A stretch of DNA of 64,000 nt, from the NCBI GenBank assembly GCA_947627115.1, contig CANQUQ010000004.1, positions 114,462 through 178,461 of the forward strand. Direction: 5' to 3'. The first letter of the stretch is position 1. Every line of letters starts with the position of its first letter. The DNA is from an uncultured Acetatifactor sp. Lineage in GTDB: Bacteria > Bacillota > Clostridia > Lachnospirales > Lachnospiraceae. The notes beneath the pieces were generated by a model. The model made no database searches and was not told the origin of the DNA. It worked only from the letters and a program-made list of their open reading frames with translations. The position numbers and the translations under genes were made by a program. Below, in pieces: positions 56,991 to 64,000 of this stretch.

Positions 56991-59900
56991 CTAGTCGTCC
57001 AATTCCTTGTCGATCAGATTTACGCTCACCAGAGTGGATACACCCTTCTCCTGCATGGTGATTCCATACAGCCGATCCACCTGTTCCATAGTACCTCTTC
57101 TGTGGGTGATAACAATAAACTGTGTATTCTTCGTCAGCTTATGCAGATATTTTGCAAAACGGCCTACGTTGGAATCGTCCAGCGCCGCCTCGATCTCGTC
57201 CAGAAGGCAGAACGGCGACGGCTTCAGATTCTGAATGGCGAACAGCAGACAGATGGCAGTCAGCGCCTTTTCGCCGCCGGAGAGCTGCATCATATTCTGC
57301 AGCTTCTTTCCGGGCGGCTGTGCGATGATGCGGATGCCGGCCTCAAGAATATCCTCATCCTCCATCAGCTCCAAGGTGCCCTTTCCGCCGCCGAACAGTT
57401 CCCTGAACACCTTGTCGAACTCCCGGTCGATCTCTGCGAACTTCTCCGCGAACTGCTTTCTCATGGCGGTATCCAGCTCCAGTATAATTCCCTCAAGCGT
57501 CTTCTCCGCCTCCACCAGATCGTCGTGCTGAGCCTTCAGGAAATGGAAGCGTTCCATCAGATTCTTATAGTCCTCGATGGCGTTCACATTCACATCGCCC
57601 AGCTTTTTGATCTGATCCTTCAGGGAGTTGATACTGCGCTTCATCTCCGACAGATCTGTCATATTTTCGTCCCGCATGGATGCCGCATCGCTCAGGGTGA
57701 TCTCATATTCGTCCCACATGTAATTGATCTGGCTCTCCAGCGATTCCTCAAGACGCTCCTTCTGCGAATTCAGGCGGTAGACTTCCTTGTCCAGCGCTGA
57801 CATATGCTCCGCCAGCTCCTCACGTCTCTGAAAGAAGGTCTTCTGCTTTTCCGACAACTCTTCCTTGCGGGTCACAGTCTCCTTCAGCCGGCCTTCCGAT
57901 TCGTTCTGAACGTCATATGAGGAGGCGATCGTCTTCTCTATCTCGATGATGTTCTGCTGCTTGCGCTCCACCTCGCGGCTGTTCTCTTCCAGGGCATCCA
58001 GGATCTCCTTCAGCTCGGCGCCTGACCTCTGGAGCTCTCCCGCGATCCGATCCACATTGGCCTGTTTAAAGCCCTGCGCCTGGCGCATGGTCTCCACCTT
58101 CATGTCCCACTCCGACACCTGTGCGGCAGCCTCTGCTTCCGATTTCCGCTGCTCCTCCATCTCCTGCTGCTGCTTTACGATCAGCTCCTGTGTAGTCTTC
58201 TCCAGGGCTTCACTGTCAGTCAGTTCCTTCCGGATAGCCTCCTTGTCGCTCCTTATCTGGGCAGACTGCTCTTCAATTTCCTTCTCCTCCAGCTTCAGAG
58301 ATGCGGCTCCCTCCGCTTCCTCCTCCATGCGCTCCCTTGCCTGACTGATATTCAGGCGGGCGGTATTCTGCTCAATAGACTTTTTCTGGATATCGGCCTT
58401 TAACGTCTCCAGCTCCATCCGAAGTCTGTTCCTGTCCGCCTTGGTCTCGTCAATTTCCCGGTCGATCGCATCCACATCGGCCAGCAGCCGTTTGACACGT
58501 TTCTCAAGCTCTTCGATCTCGCGGCGCCGTCCCAGGAGGTTGCTGCTGTTCTTGAACGCGCCCCCGCTGATGGCTCCTCCCGGCACCAGCAGTTCCCCCT
58601 CCAGAGTCACCATACGGATGCCGTACTCATACTTTCTCGCGATCTTTACCGCATTGTCCACGTGATCGATCACCACGATGCGGCCCAGCATGGCTTTCGC
58701 CACGTCGCTGTACTTCCTGTCGATCTGCACCAGTTCGTCGGCCATGCCTATGGCGCCCTTCTCGTTCAGCACCTCCGGGGTCTTAAATTCCTGGGGGTTC
58801 GTGATGCTGGTCAGAGGAAGGAACGTCGCGCGGCCCAGCTTATTTTCCTTCAGATACCGGATCATCTTCTTGGCGGTATCCTCATCATCGGTGACGATAT
58901 TCTGTATGTTGCCGCCAAGAGCCGTCTCAATGGCGGTCTCGTACTTTTTCTCGACCTTGATGATATCCGCCACGACGCCGATAATACCCTTGACCTTTTC
59001 CTTTTGCTCCATGACCTTCTTCACGCTGCCGCCGTATCCTTCGTAGCGCTCTGTCAGGCCGGACAAGGTCTCCAATTTGGAGCGTTCCATATGATAAGCG
59101 CTCTGCGTCTCACGCAGCTTCGCATCTTTTCCCGCCAGCTTCTCACGCATGCCGCCCAGCTCCAGCTCAGCGGCGGCTTCACGCTCTGTCATGACACGGA
59201 GCTCCTCCGTGACGGTCCGGAACGCTTCCTCAAGCTTCTTCAGATTCTCCTCCCTGACGGCCTCGTCGGATTTTGCTCTCAGAAGCCGTGAATTCAGCTC
59301 GGCCTTTCTGATGTTCACCTGCTCCATCATGGTATCGAAGCGGCCCATTTTGGATTTGATGGCGGCGCGCCGGTTCAGCTCTCCGATAATGGTATTTTTT
59401 CCGGCCTCGATCTGCCCGTTGAGCTCCTCAATCTTATTCTGTATATTTTCCAGATCGGCCCGCAGCCTGTCCGCCGTCGAGGTCAGCTCCTGCACCTGCG
59501 TATCGGTCTCTCCCTTTTCCCGGAGCAGCGCCTCTTTATCTTTCTCCTTTGCAGCGATCTCCTCCTGAAGGGTATTTTTGCGGTTGACCAGGTGGGTCGC
59601 GCTTCCTTTTGCCGAATTGATCTGTTCCTTCAGGACATTTCTTTCTCCCTCCAGCCTGCCGCGCATGAGTCCGGCATCGGTCATGCTGCTGCGCGCCTGT
59701 TCGATTACTTCGTCCAGACTCTCGATCTCATTCTCGATCTGCTGATATTCTTCTTTAATGTTCTCATATTTTTCGCCTGTCCCCGCCAGGTCTTCACTGG
59801 CAACAGCATACTTTTCCTCTGCCGCCCGAAGCTGCTCCCGCAAACGTTCGTTTTCCAGCAGGAATACGTTTACGTCCAGGGCCTTCAACTCTTCCTTTTT

Positions 59901-60551
59901 GCGCAGGTACGTTCTGGCCACCTCGGACTGACGCTCCAAAGGGCCTGTCTGACGCTCCAGCTCGGACAAAATGTCGTTCACGCGGACCAGATTCTGCTTC
60001 TCGCTCTCCAGCTTCATCTGTGCCGCGGCTTTACGGCGCTTGAACTTCACAATACCTGCCGCTTCGTCAAAAAGCTCCCTGCGCTCCTCCGGCTTTCCGC
60101 TTAGGATCTTGTCGATCTGTCCCTGGCCGATGATAGAATACCCCTCTTTGCCGATACCGGTGTCGTAGAAGAGCTCGTTCACATCCTTTAACCTGCAGGG
60201 GACGCCGTTCAGGAGATATTCACTCTCTCCGGAACGGTAAAGCCGTCTGGCCACCGTCACCTCATCAAAATCTATGGCCAGCTGATGATCGGAATTGTCC
60301 AGCGTGATAGCCACATAAGCGTAACTGAGCGGCTTTCTGTTCTCCGTTCCCGAAAAGATGACATCCTGCATGCTGGCTCCGCGCAGCTGCTTTACACGCT
60401 GTTCCCCCAGCACCCAGCGAACGGCGTCGGCCACATTGCTCTTGCCGCTTCCGTTGGGCCCCACAATGCCGGTGATACCGTTGTGGAACTGAAAATTAAT
60501 TTTATTTGCGAACGACTTAAATCCCTGTACTTCAATGCTTTTTAAATACAT
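56991..60551 (-). CDS. smc: Chromosome segregation ATPase SMC
   Basis: 1186 residues, full length. Head part GPNGSGKSNVADAVRWVLG (Walker A), long coiled coil, hinge with VVADIIKVEKKYETAIETAL and LGRIVVIDH, second coil, and C-terminal signature LSGGEKALTAICLLFA and Walker B FCLLDEIEAALDD. Forms the condensin-like complex with ScpA/ScpB. The start overlaps rnc by 20 nt. Confidence 0.98.
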   Translation of the reverse strand: MYLKSIEVQGFKSFANKINFQFHNGITGIVGPNGSGKSNVADAVRWVLGEQRVKQLRGASMQDVIFSGTENRKPLSYAYVAITLDNSDHQLAIDFDEVTVARRLYRSGESEYLLNGVPCRLKDVNELFYDTGIGKEGYSIIGQGQIDKILSGKPEERRELFDEAAGIVKFKRRKAAAQMKLESEKQNLVRVNDILSELERQTGPLERQSEVARTYLRKKEELKALDVNVFLLENERLREQLRAAEEKYAVASEDLAGTGEKYENIKEEYQQIENEIESLDEVIEQARSSMTDAGLMRGRLEGERNVLKEQINSAKGSATHLVNRKNTLQEEIAAKEKDKEALLREKGETDTQVQELTSTADRLRADLENIQNKIEELNGQIEAGKNTIIGELNRRAAIKSKMGRFDTMMEQVNIRKAELNSRLLRAKSDEAVREENLKKLEEAFRTVTEELRVMTEREAAAELELGGMREKLAGKDAKLRETQSAYHMERSKLETLSGLTERYEGYGGSVKKVMEQKEKVKGIIGVVADIIKVEKKYETAIETALGGNIQNIVTDDEDTAKKMIRYLKENKLGRATFLPLTSITNPQEFKTPEVLNEKGAIGMADELVQIDRKYSDVAKAMLGRIVVIDHVDNAVKIARKYEYGIRMVTLEGELLVPGGAISGGAFKNSSNLLGRRREIEELEKRVKRLLADVDAIDREIDETKADRNRLRMELETLKADIQKKSIEQNTARLNISQARERMEEEAEGAASLKLEEKEIEEQSAQIRSDKEAIRKELTDSEALEKTTQELIVKQQQEMEEQRKSEAEAAAQVSEWDMKVETMRQAQGFKQANVDRIAGELQRSGAELKEILDALEENSREVERKQQNIIEIEKTIASSYDVQNESEGRLKETVTRKEELSEKQKTFFQRREELAEHMSALDKEVYRLNSQKERLEESLESQINYMWDEYEITLSDAASMRDENMTDLSEMKRSINSLKDQIKKLGDVNVNAIEDYKNLMERFHFLKAQHDDLVEAEKTLEGIILELDTAMRKQFAEKFAEIDREFDKVFRELFGGGKGTLELMEDEDILEAGIRIIAQPPGKKLQNMMQLSGGEKALTAICLLFAIQNLKPSPFCLLDEIEAALDDSNVGRFAKYLHKLTKNTQFIVITHRRGTMEQVDRLYGITMQEKGVSTLVSVNLIDKELDD

Positions 60552-61245
60552 GTCCTCTATCCCTCAGAAACAGCAGCGCATTGTATGCCGCCTGCTGTTC
60601 CGCCGCCTTCTTTGTCCTTCCCCGGCCCTCGCCGAGCGTTTCTCCGTCCATGCTCACCGAAGCGTAGAATGTCTTGTCGTGCTCCGGTCCGCTCTCTCCG
60701 AGCATATTATAAATGACTTCTTTTTTAAATTTGCCCTGTACCACTTCCTGCAGGCTGCTCTTACTGTCATAGAACAGCTGCCTGTCCTCCAGGTCCGTCA
60801 GGACAAAACGGTGGATGAAGTCTTTTGCTTTTTCCAGGCCGCCGTCAAGAAATATGGCTCCGATGATCGCCTCCATGACATCCGACGTAATGCTGTCTCT
60901 TTTTCTTCCCCCCGTGCTCTCCTCGCCTTTGCCGAGCCGCAGATATTTTCCAAGCTCCAGCTCCTTGGCGCAAAAGGAAAGCGCAGGCTCACAGACCATT
61001 GCGGCTCGCTGCTTTGTCAGCTCTCCCTCCGGCACATCCGGGAGCTCCCGAAAAAGGAATTCGCTGGTCACCAGCTCCAGGACCGCATCGCCCAGGAACT
61101 CCAGGCGCTCATAGTTCCCTGCCTTATTGATCTTCTGCTCGTTGCTGAAAGAGCTGTGCGTAAGAGCCTGCCTCAAAAGCGACTCGTCCTGAAAGCAATA
61201 GCCGATTTGCTCCTCCAGCATTTTTAGGGTATACATTTCCTGCAT
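60532..61245 (-). CDS. rnc: Ribonuclease III
   Basis: 237 residues from the ATG at 61245 (AGGA 3-4 nt upstream, GGAGG further up; an ATG at 61236 is also possible). Endonuclease domain with YERLEFLGDAVLELV and the later catalytic Glu/Asp in DVMEAIIGAIFLDGG, then the double-stranded RNA-binding domain (YNMLGESGPEHDKTFYASV, GRGRTKKAAEQQAAYNAL). Processes rRNA precursors and structured RNAs. Confidence 0.97.
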   Translation of the reverse strand: MQEMYTLKMLEEQIGYCFQDESLLRQALTHSSFSNEQKINKAGNYERLEFLGDAVLELVTSEFLFRELPDVPEGELTKQRAAMVCEPALSFCAKELELGKYLRLGKGEESTGGRKRDSITSDVMEAIIGAIFLDGGLEKAKDFIHRFVLTDLEDRQLFYDSKSSLQEVVQGKFKKEVIYNMLGESGPEHDKTFYASVSMDGETLGEGRGRTKKAAEQQAAYNALLFLRDRGHVFKKH

Positions 61246-61375
61246 TTTTCCTGTTCCCTCCGGGGCAGGTGTCTCACCGAAAACAATAGCCCCAACATAA
61301 ACAATAAACGAGCAGTACGCCTGCCTGTGCTGCGCATAGCGGACTGCTCTCAATGACAGCAAGTGACTTGTCTAT

Positions 61376-61606
61376 TCAGTTCATCGCGCTCTTGATCAGC
61401 TCCACCGCTTCCTCCACAGTGGATATCTTCTCTGCCTTCTCGGCCGGAATCTCAATGTCGAACTCCTCCTCGATGCCCATAATGATCTGGAATACATCCA
61501 GGGAATCGGCGCCGAGATCATCCATAAATGTTGTCTCCAGCGTGATTTCGTCAGGATCCACATTCAGTACCTCTGAGATCACTTTCTTCAGCTTTTCAAA
61601 TTCCAT
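61376..61606 (-). CDS. acpP: Acyl carrier protein
   Basis: 76 residues. [20 protein letters not shown] carries the Ser (residue 35) that receives 4'-phosphopantetheine. The usual Val/Glu after DSL is changed to DVFQI, a common clostridial variant. Lies 18 nt after plsX. The 130-nt gap to rnc downstream shows no clear promoter or terminator. Confidence 0.97.
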   Translation of the reverse strand: MEFEKLKKVISEVLNVDPDEITLETTFMDDLGADSLDVFQIIMGIEEEFDIEIPAEKAEKISTVEEAVELIKSAMN

Positions 61607-61624
61607 AACGACTCCTCTTCTCGC

Positions 61625-62635
61625 TTAATTTCCCGGAACGATCTGTTCCTTGATCTTTTCATTTATATTCTGTTCCTTAAACGCAATACACTGCAGAATA
61701 GAATGCTTGATTTCTATGGCCTTGCTGCTTCCGTGCGTCTTGACCACCAGACCGTTCAGACCAAGAAGCGGAGCGCCGCCATACTCCTCCGTACTGAAAT
61801 CCTTCAAAGTGCTCTTAAGTGCCGGCTTGACCAAAAGCGCCCCTATCTTGCTGCGAAGCGAACCCATCATGCCGGATTTGATCTTGGCTATCAGCGCTGA
61901 GCTGACACCCTCCATCATCTTCAGAACGATATTTCCCGCAAAGGCCTCGCATACCAGGACATCCGCCGCGCCCATGGGGATATCCCTGGCCTCCACGTTC
62001 CCCACAAAATTAATTTCCGGGCAATTCTTCAGGAGAGGATAGGCCTCCTTCGTCAGGGCGTTCCCCTTCTCCTCCTCCACGCCGATATTCACAAGCCCCA
62101 CTCTGGGATTCTTCACACCGATGACGCTCTCCATATAGATACTTCCGATCTTGGCGAACTGTAGCAGATGCGAGGGTCTCGCATCCACATTGGCACCGCA
62201 GTCCAGCAGAAGGCTGACACCCTTGATATTGGGAATAATGGGAGCAAGAGGCGGCCTCTCCACGCCCTTGATGCGCCCGACAATGACCTGACCGCCCACA
62301 AGCACCGCACCGGTGCTGCCTGCGGAGACCAGCGCATCACACTGCCCCTCCTTCACCATATTCATACACTTCACGATGGAAGAATCCTTTTTTGTGCGGA
62401 TAGCCATCACGGGAGGCTCACCGGTGTCGATCACCTCCGATGCATGCACGATCTCCAGCCGTTCTGCGTCATAAGTATATTTCTTCAGTTCTTCGCTGAC
62501 GGCAGGCTCCTGTCCGACCAGAAAGACCTTTAGCCGCTTATCTTCGCAGACAGCCTCCACTGCACCTTTCACGACCTCCTGGGGTGCGTTGTCTCCGCCC
62601 ATGGCATCTACAGCCACATTTATCCGTTCCGCCAT
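61625..62635 (-). CDS. plsX: Phosphate acyltransferase PlsX
   Basis: 336 residues. INVAVDAMGGDNAPQEVVKG at the start, VSAGSTGAVLVGG, LLDCGANVDARPSHLLQFA and ALVKPALKSTLK-type C-terminal region are the PlsX pattern. Makes acyl-phosphate from acyl-ACP for PlsY, so acpP, plsX and the distant plsY/gpsA act in one pathway of phospholipid synthesis. Confidence 0.97.
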   Translation of the reverse strand: MAERINVAVDAMGGDNAPQEVVKGAVEAVCEDKRLKVFLVGQEPAVSEELKKYTYDAERLEIVHASEVIDTGEPPVMAIRTKKDSSIVKCMNMVKEGQCDALVSAGSTGAVLVGGQVIVGRIKGVERPPLAPIIPNIKGVSLLLDCGANVDARPSHLLQFAKIGSIYMESVIGVKNPRVGLVNIGVEEEKGNALTKEAYPLLKNCPEINFVGNVEARDIPMGAADVLVCEAFAGNIVLKMMEGVSSALIAKIKSGMMGSLRSKIGALLVKPALKSTLKDFSTEEYGGAPLLGLNGLVVKTHGSSKAIEIKHSILQCIAFKEQNINEKIKEQIVPGN

Positions 62636-62687
62636 TTGCTTTCTTCCTTCCGTTCCGTTGTCACCTCTGTGTCTTACACCTTATTTT

Positions 62688-62716
62688 AATATACTAGACC
62701 ACTATATAAAAATCAA
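62688..62716 (-). promoter_or_regulatory. Sigma-A-type promoter of plsX-acpP
   Basis: Minus-strand -35 TTGATT (62711-62716) and -10 TATATT (62688-62693), 17-bp spacing. The -10 region is part of a loose inverted repeat (ATATAGTGG/TCTAGTATAT). A FapR-like operator is conceivable but I do not see a good match. Confidence 0.65.
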
Positions 62717-62730
62717 GATGTTTTTGGGCA

Positions 62731-62762
62731 GAAAAATACTCCTTCAGACACCTGAAGGAGTA
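62731..62762 (-). terminator. Rho-independent terminator after rpmF
   Basis: On the minus strand TACTCCTTCAG-GTGT-CTGAAGGAGTA is a perfect 11-bp stem followed by TTTTTC. It separates rpmF from the plsX promoter. Confidence 0.92.
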
Positions 62763-62789
62763 CATAGCGCCGCTGTATTTCAAAATACA

Positions 62790-62969
62790 TCAATCGACAT
62801 CCACAATCTGCTTCTTGTTGTAAGAACCGCAGGCCTTGCAGACTCTATGGGGCATCATAAGAGCGCCGCACTTGCTGCACTTTACCAGAGTGGGAGCACT
62901 CATCTTCCAGTTGGCACGTCTCTTGTCTCTTCTGCTCTTGGAAGATTTATTCTTGGGACAAATGGACAT
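62790..62969 (-). CDS. rpmF: 50S ribosomal protein L32
   Basis: 59 residues, MSICPKNKSSKSRRDKRRAN at the start, with the zinc-type Cys pairs CSKC (31-34) and CKAC (44-47). AGGAGG, itself within the last codons of the DUF177 gene, lies 9 nt above the ATG. This zinc-binding form is the usual one in Clostridia. Confidence 0.96.
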   Translation of the reverse strand: MSICPKNKSSKSRRDKRRANWKMSAPTLVKCSKCGALMMPHRVCKACGSYNKKQIVDVD

Positions 62970-62973
62970 ATCG

Positions 62974-63495
62974 TTACACCTCCTTATAGCGATTAAAGAT
63001 ATCTTGTATCACTGCCATACGCGGGTCGGGAACGAAAGTATCGCATCCGCAGTCCCCCATATTCAGATTCTGTCCACACTTGGGACAAAGTCCCCTGCAG
63101 TCTTCTCTGCACAGAATCTTTGCAGGCCAGTTACCTATGATCTCATTGTACACGAACCGTTCCACGTTGAGCTGGTAGCCTTCCATAAAGCTCTTATCGT
63201 CCGCATCCTCGTCCTCCTCCCTTTCAGGGGAAGTGACCTGCCTTTGAAAAGACAACTCCATCTCTACGGGCACCTCTGTCAGACATCGGTCACAGACAGC
63301 CGAAAACTTAAGCTTCAGCGTCCCCTCGATCCGGGCCTTTCCTTCCTCAAGATTGGTAAAGGTAAAAGATACCGGGGACTTCTCCGTCACCGGGAAAAAG
63401 CCCTGACCGTTGTCAAACCCGGTCATCTCCAGAGGAACTTCGGCCTTCTCCACCCAGTCTTCCTTTGTCAATACATCGGACAAATGAATCAGCAT
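62974..63495 (-). CDS. DUF177 (YceD-like) protein
   Basis: 173 residues from the ATG at 63495 (AGGAG, 5-nt spacing). Pattern GKARIEGTLKLKFSAVCDRC and FVYNEIIGNW, and a Cys-rich C-terminus LCREDCRGLCPKCGQNLNMG then CGCD, as in the DUF177/YceD family that is encoded just before rpmF in most bacteria. Implicated in 23S rRNA accumulation in plants and bacteria; the molecular role is unsettled. Confidence 0.92.
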   Translation of the reverse strand: MLIHLSDVLTKEDWVEKAEVPLEMTGFDNGQGFFPVTEKSPVSFTFTNLEEGKARIEGTLKLKFSAVCDRCLTEVPVEMELSFQRQVTSPEREEDEDADDKSFMEGYQLNVERFVYNEIIGNWPAKILCREDCRGLCPKCGQNLNMGDCGCDTFVPDPRMAVIQDIFNRYKEV

Positions 63496-63548
63496 CTTGT
63501 CTCCTATGTGCACCGTTTACGTGTCGCATGATGTTCGCACACTGAAAC

Positions 63549-63577
63549 ATTATACATAGAGGAGATCTGTTTGTCAA
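63549..63577 (-). promoter_or_regulatory. Consensus promoter of the DUF177-rpmF operon
   Basis: Minus-strand -35 TTGACA (63572-63577) and -10 TATAAT (63549-63554), both perfect, spacing 17 bp. The -35 starts directly after the stop codon of the Rpn-like gene. Confidence 0.92.
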
Positions 63578-64000
63578 CTAAATTTTATTTTTTATCCCGG
63601 CCGCCAGCTTCTCATAAACGGCGTTCTCCTCCGGTCCGCATTCTGCATAGACCTCGCAGATCCGATCGATCTCCTCCCTGTCCGTCAGCAGGTCCTCCGC
63701 GATCTTCTCCGGGCTCTCCCCCTTCTTCAGCTTGCCGCAGACCTGACGGATCAGAAGATGACGCTCGCCCTGAGTACGACCGCGCTCCATGCCCTGTGCC
63801 AGGCCGCGCTCAATACCCTGTGCCAGGCCGTCCTCCACGCCCTCCTCATATCTTACCTCCAGCGCGTCATCCATGTTGAACTGTGTGTACAGCATATTTT
63901 GTACCTCCGTCCCATGCTCCCTTACGAAGTCCGTAAAGATCCCCTCCCGGATGCTGTCCTTCACCGCAAGGGTCACTGCCCTGTCCCGGTCCAGTCCCTC
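63578..64000 (-). CDS. C-terminal part of an Rpn/PD-(D/E)XK nuclease family transposase-like protein (5' end outside window)
   Basis: About 141 codons are visible and the frame stays open to base 64000. The segment DRDRAVTLAVKDSIREGIF then TDFVREHGTEVQNML matches the C-terminal half of the Rpn / PD-(D/E)XK 'transposase' family, common in multiple copies in Lachnospiraceae. A short repeated stretch (GLAQGIERGLAQGMERGRTQ) is typical and forms a coiled coil. The catalytic domain would lie outside the window. These proteins are linked to DNA recombination; mobility is not shown here. Confidence 0.8.
   Translation of the reverse strand, partial: EGLDRDRAVTLAVKDSIREGIFTDFVREHGTEVQNMLYTQFNMDDALEVRYEEGVEDGLAQGIERGLAQGMERGRTQGERHLLIRQVCGKLKKGESPEKIAEDLLTDREEIDRICEVYAECGPEENAVYEKLAAGIKNKI

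Noticed and set aside
53735..61375. SRP RNA gene near ffh/ftsY
   Set aside because: I looked for the GGUC...GGAAG...AGCAGCC core around ffh and ftsY and saw none; the gene is likely elsewhere.
62688..62716. FapR operator at the plsX promoter
   Set aside because: Only a loose dyad overlaps the -10; the match to the FapR consensus that I recall is poor.
63578..64000. Active insertion sequence
   Set aside because: Only the C-terminal part of an Rpn-type protein is visible, and no terminal inverted repeats or target duplications can be seen in the window.

Overview
The window is a dense, chromosomal, G+C-rich stretch of a spore-forming anaerobe of the class Clostridia, most likely family Lachnospiraceae. 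The evidence is: sporulation and spore-coat genes (spoIVA, cotJABC, a GerA receptor subunit), the oxygen-sensitive class III ribonucleotide reductase NrdD/NrdG, a T-box-controlled tyrS, a long-form PRPP synthetase, and the Firmicutes order ylxM-ffh-rpsP-khpA-rimM-trmD ... rplS-rbgA-rnhB-ylqG-ylqH-yraN. The species assignment is inference from gene content and protein style. No rRNA, tRNA, CRISPR array, prophage or insertion sequence was seen. Nearly all genes are on the minus strand; only metF and prs are on the plus strand. Both window ends cut genes: miaB loses its 3' end at base 1, and an Rpn/PD-(D/E)XK-type protein loses its 5' end at base 64000.

Layout, left to right. 1-11 kb: miaB, an AGCS amino-acid:sodium symporter, a two-component system with a third membrane-anchored gene, a GH13 glucosidase followed by a carboxylesterase with a duplicated leader, the cotJ spore-coat operon, and degV. 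11-18 kb: a gerA-type germination gene, dut, nrdG and nrdD behind a promoter with two NrdR boxes, a WYL regulator and a HAD nucleotidase. 18-24.5 kb: a membrane-linked MutS-like ATPase, then a nucleoside-salvage operon (punA, cdd, an MTA/SAH-type deaminase and an NCS2 purine permease). 24.7-31 kb: spoIVA with a ribosome-binding site inside a long palindrome, tyrS with its T-box leader, a MoxR/VWA pair rich in tandem repeats, and metF.

31-41 kb: gpsA, plsY, der and a DUF512 radical-SAM-like gene form one operon, divergent from prs across back-to-back promoters that share a perfect 14-bp palindrome; then a very large histidine kinase with its regulator, and pgeF. 41-51.8 kb: the ribosome-biogenesis block, here with two signal peptidase I genes around rbgA, a non-flagellar FliK-like/FlhB-C-like pair (ylqG/ylqH), and a trmD fused to an acetyltransferase domain. 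Two envelope genes and a 110-bp inverted-repeat element lie between trmD and rplS. 51.9-64 kb: ffh, ylxM, yitT, a threonine ammonia-lyase, ftsY, smc, rnc, acpP, plsX, rpmF and a DUF177 gene.

Most of the window is core informational and metabolic DNA. The less explained parts are the inverted-repeat element at 48503-48612, the ribosome-binding sites of spoIVA and gerA held in hairpins, the duplicated leader ORF before the carboxylesterase, the FliK/FlhB-like pair without a flagellum, the TrmD-GNAT fusion, and tandem repeats around the MoxR gene.
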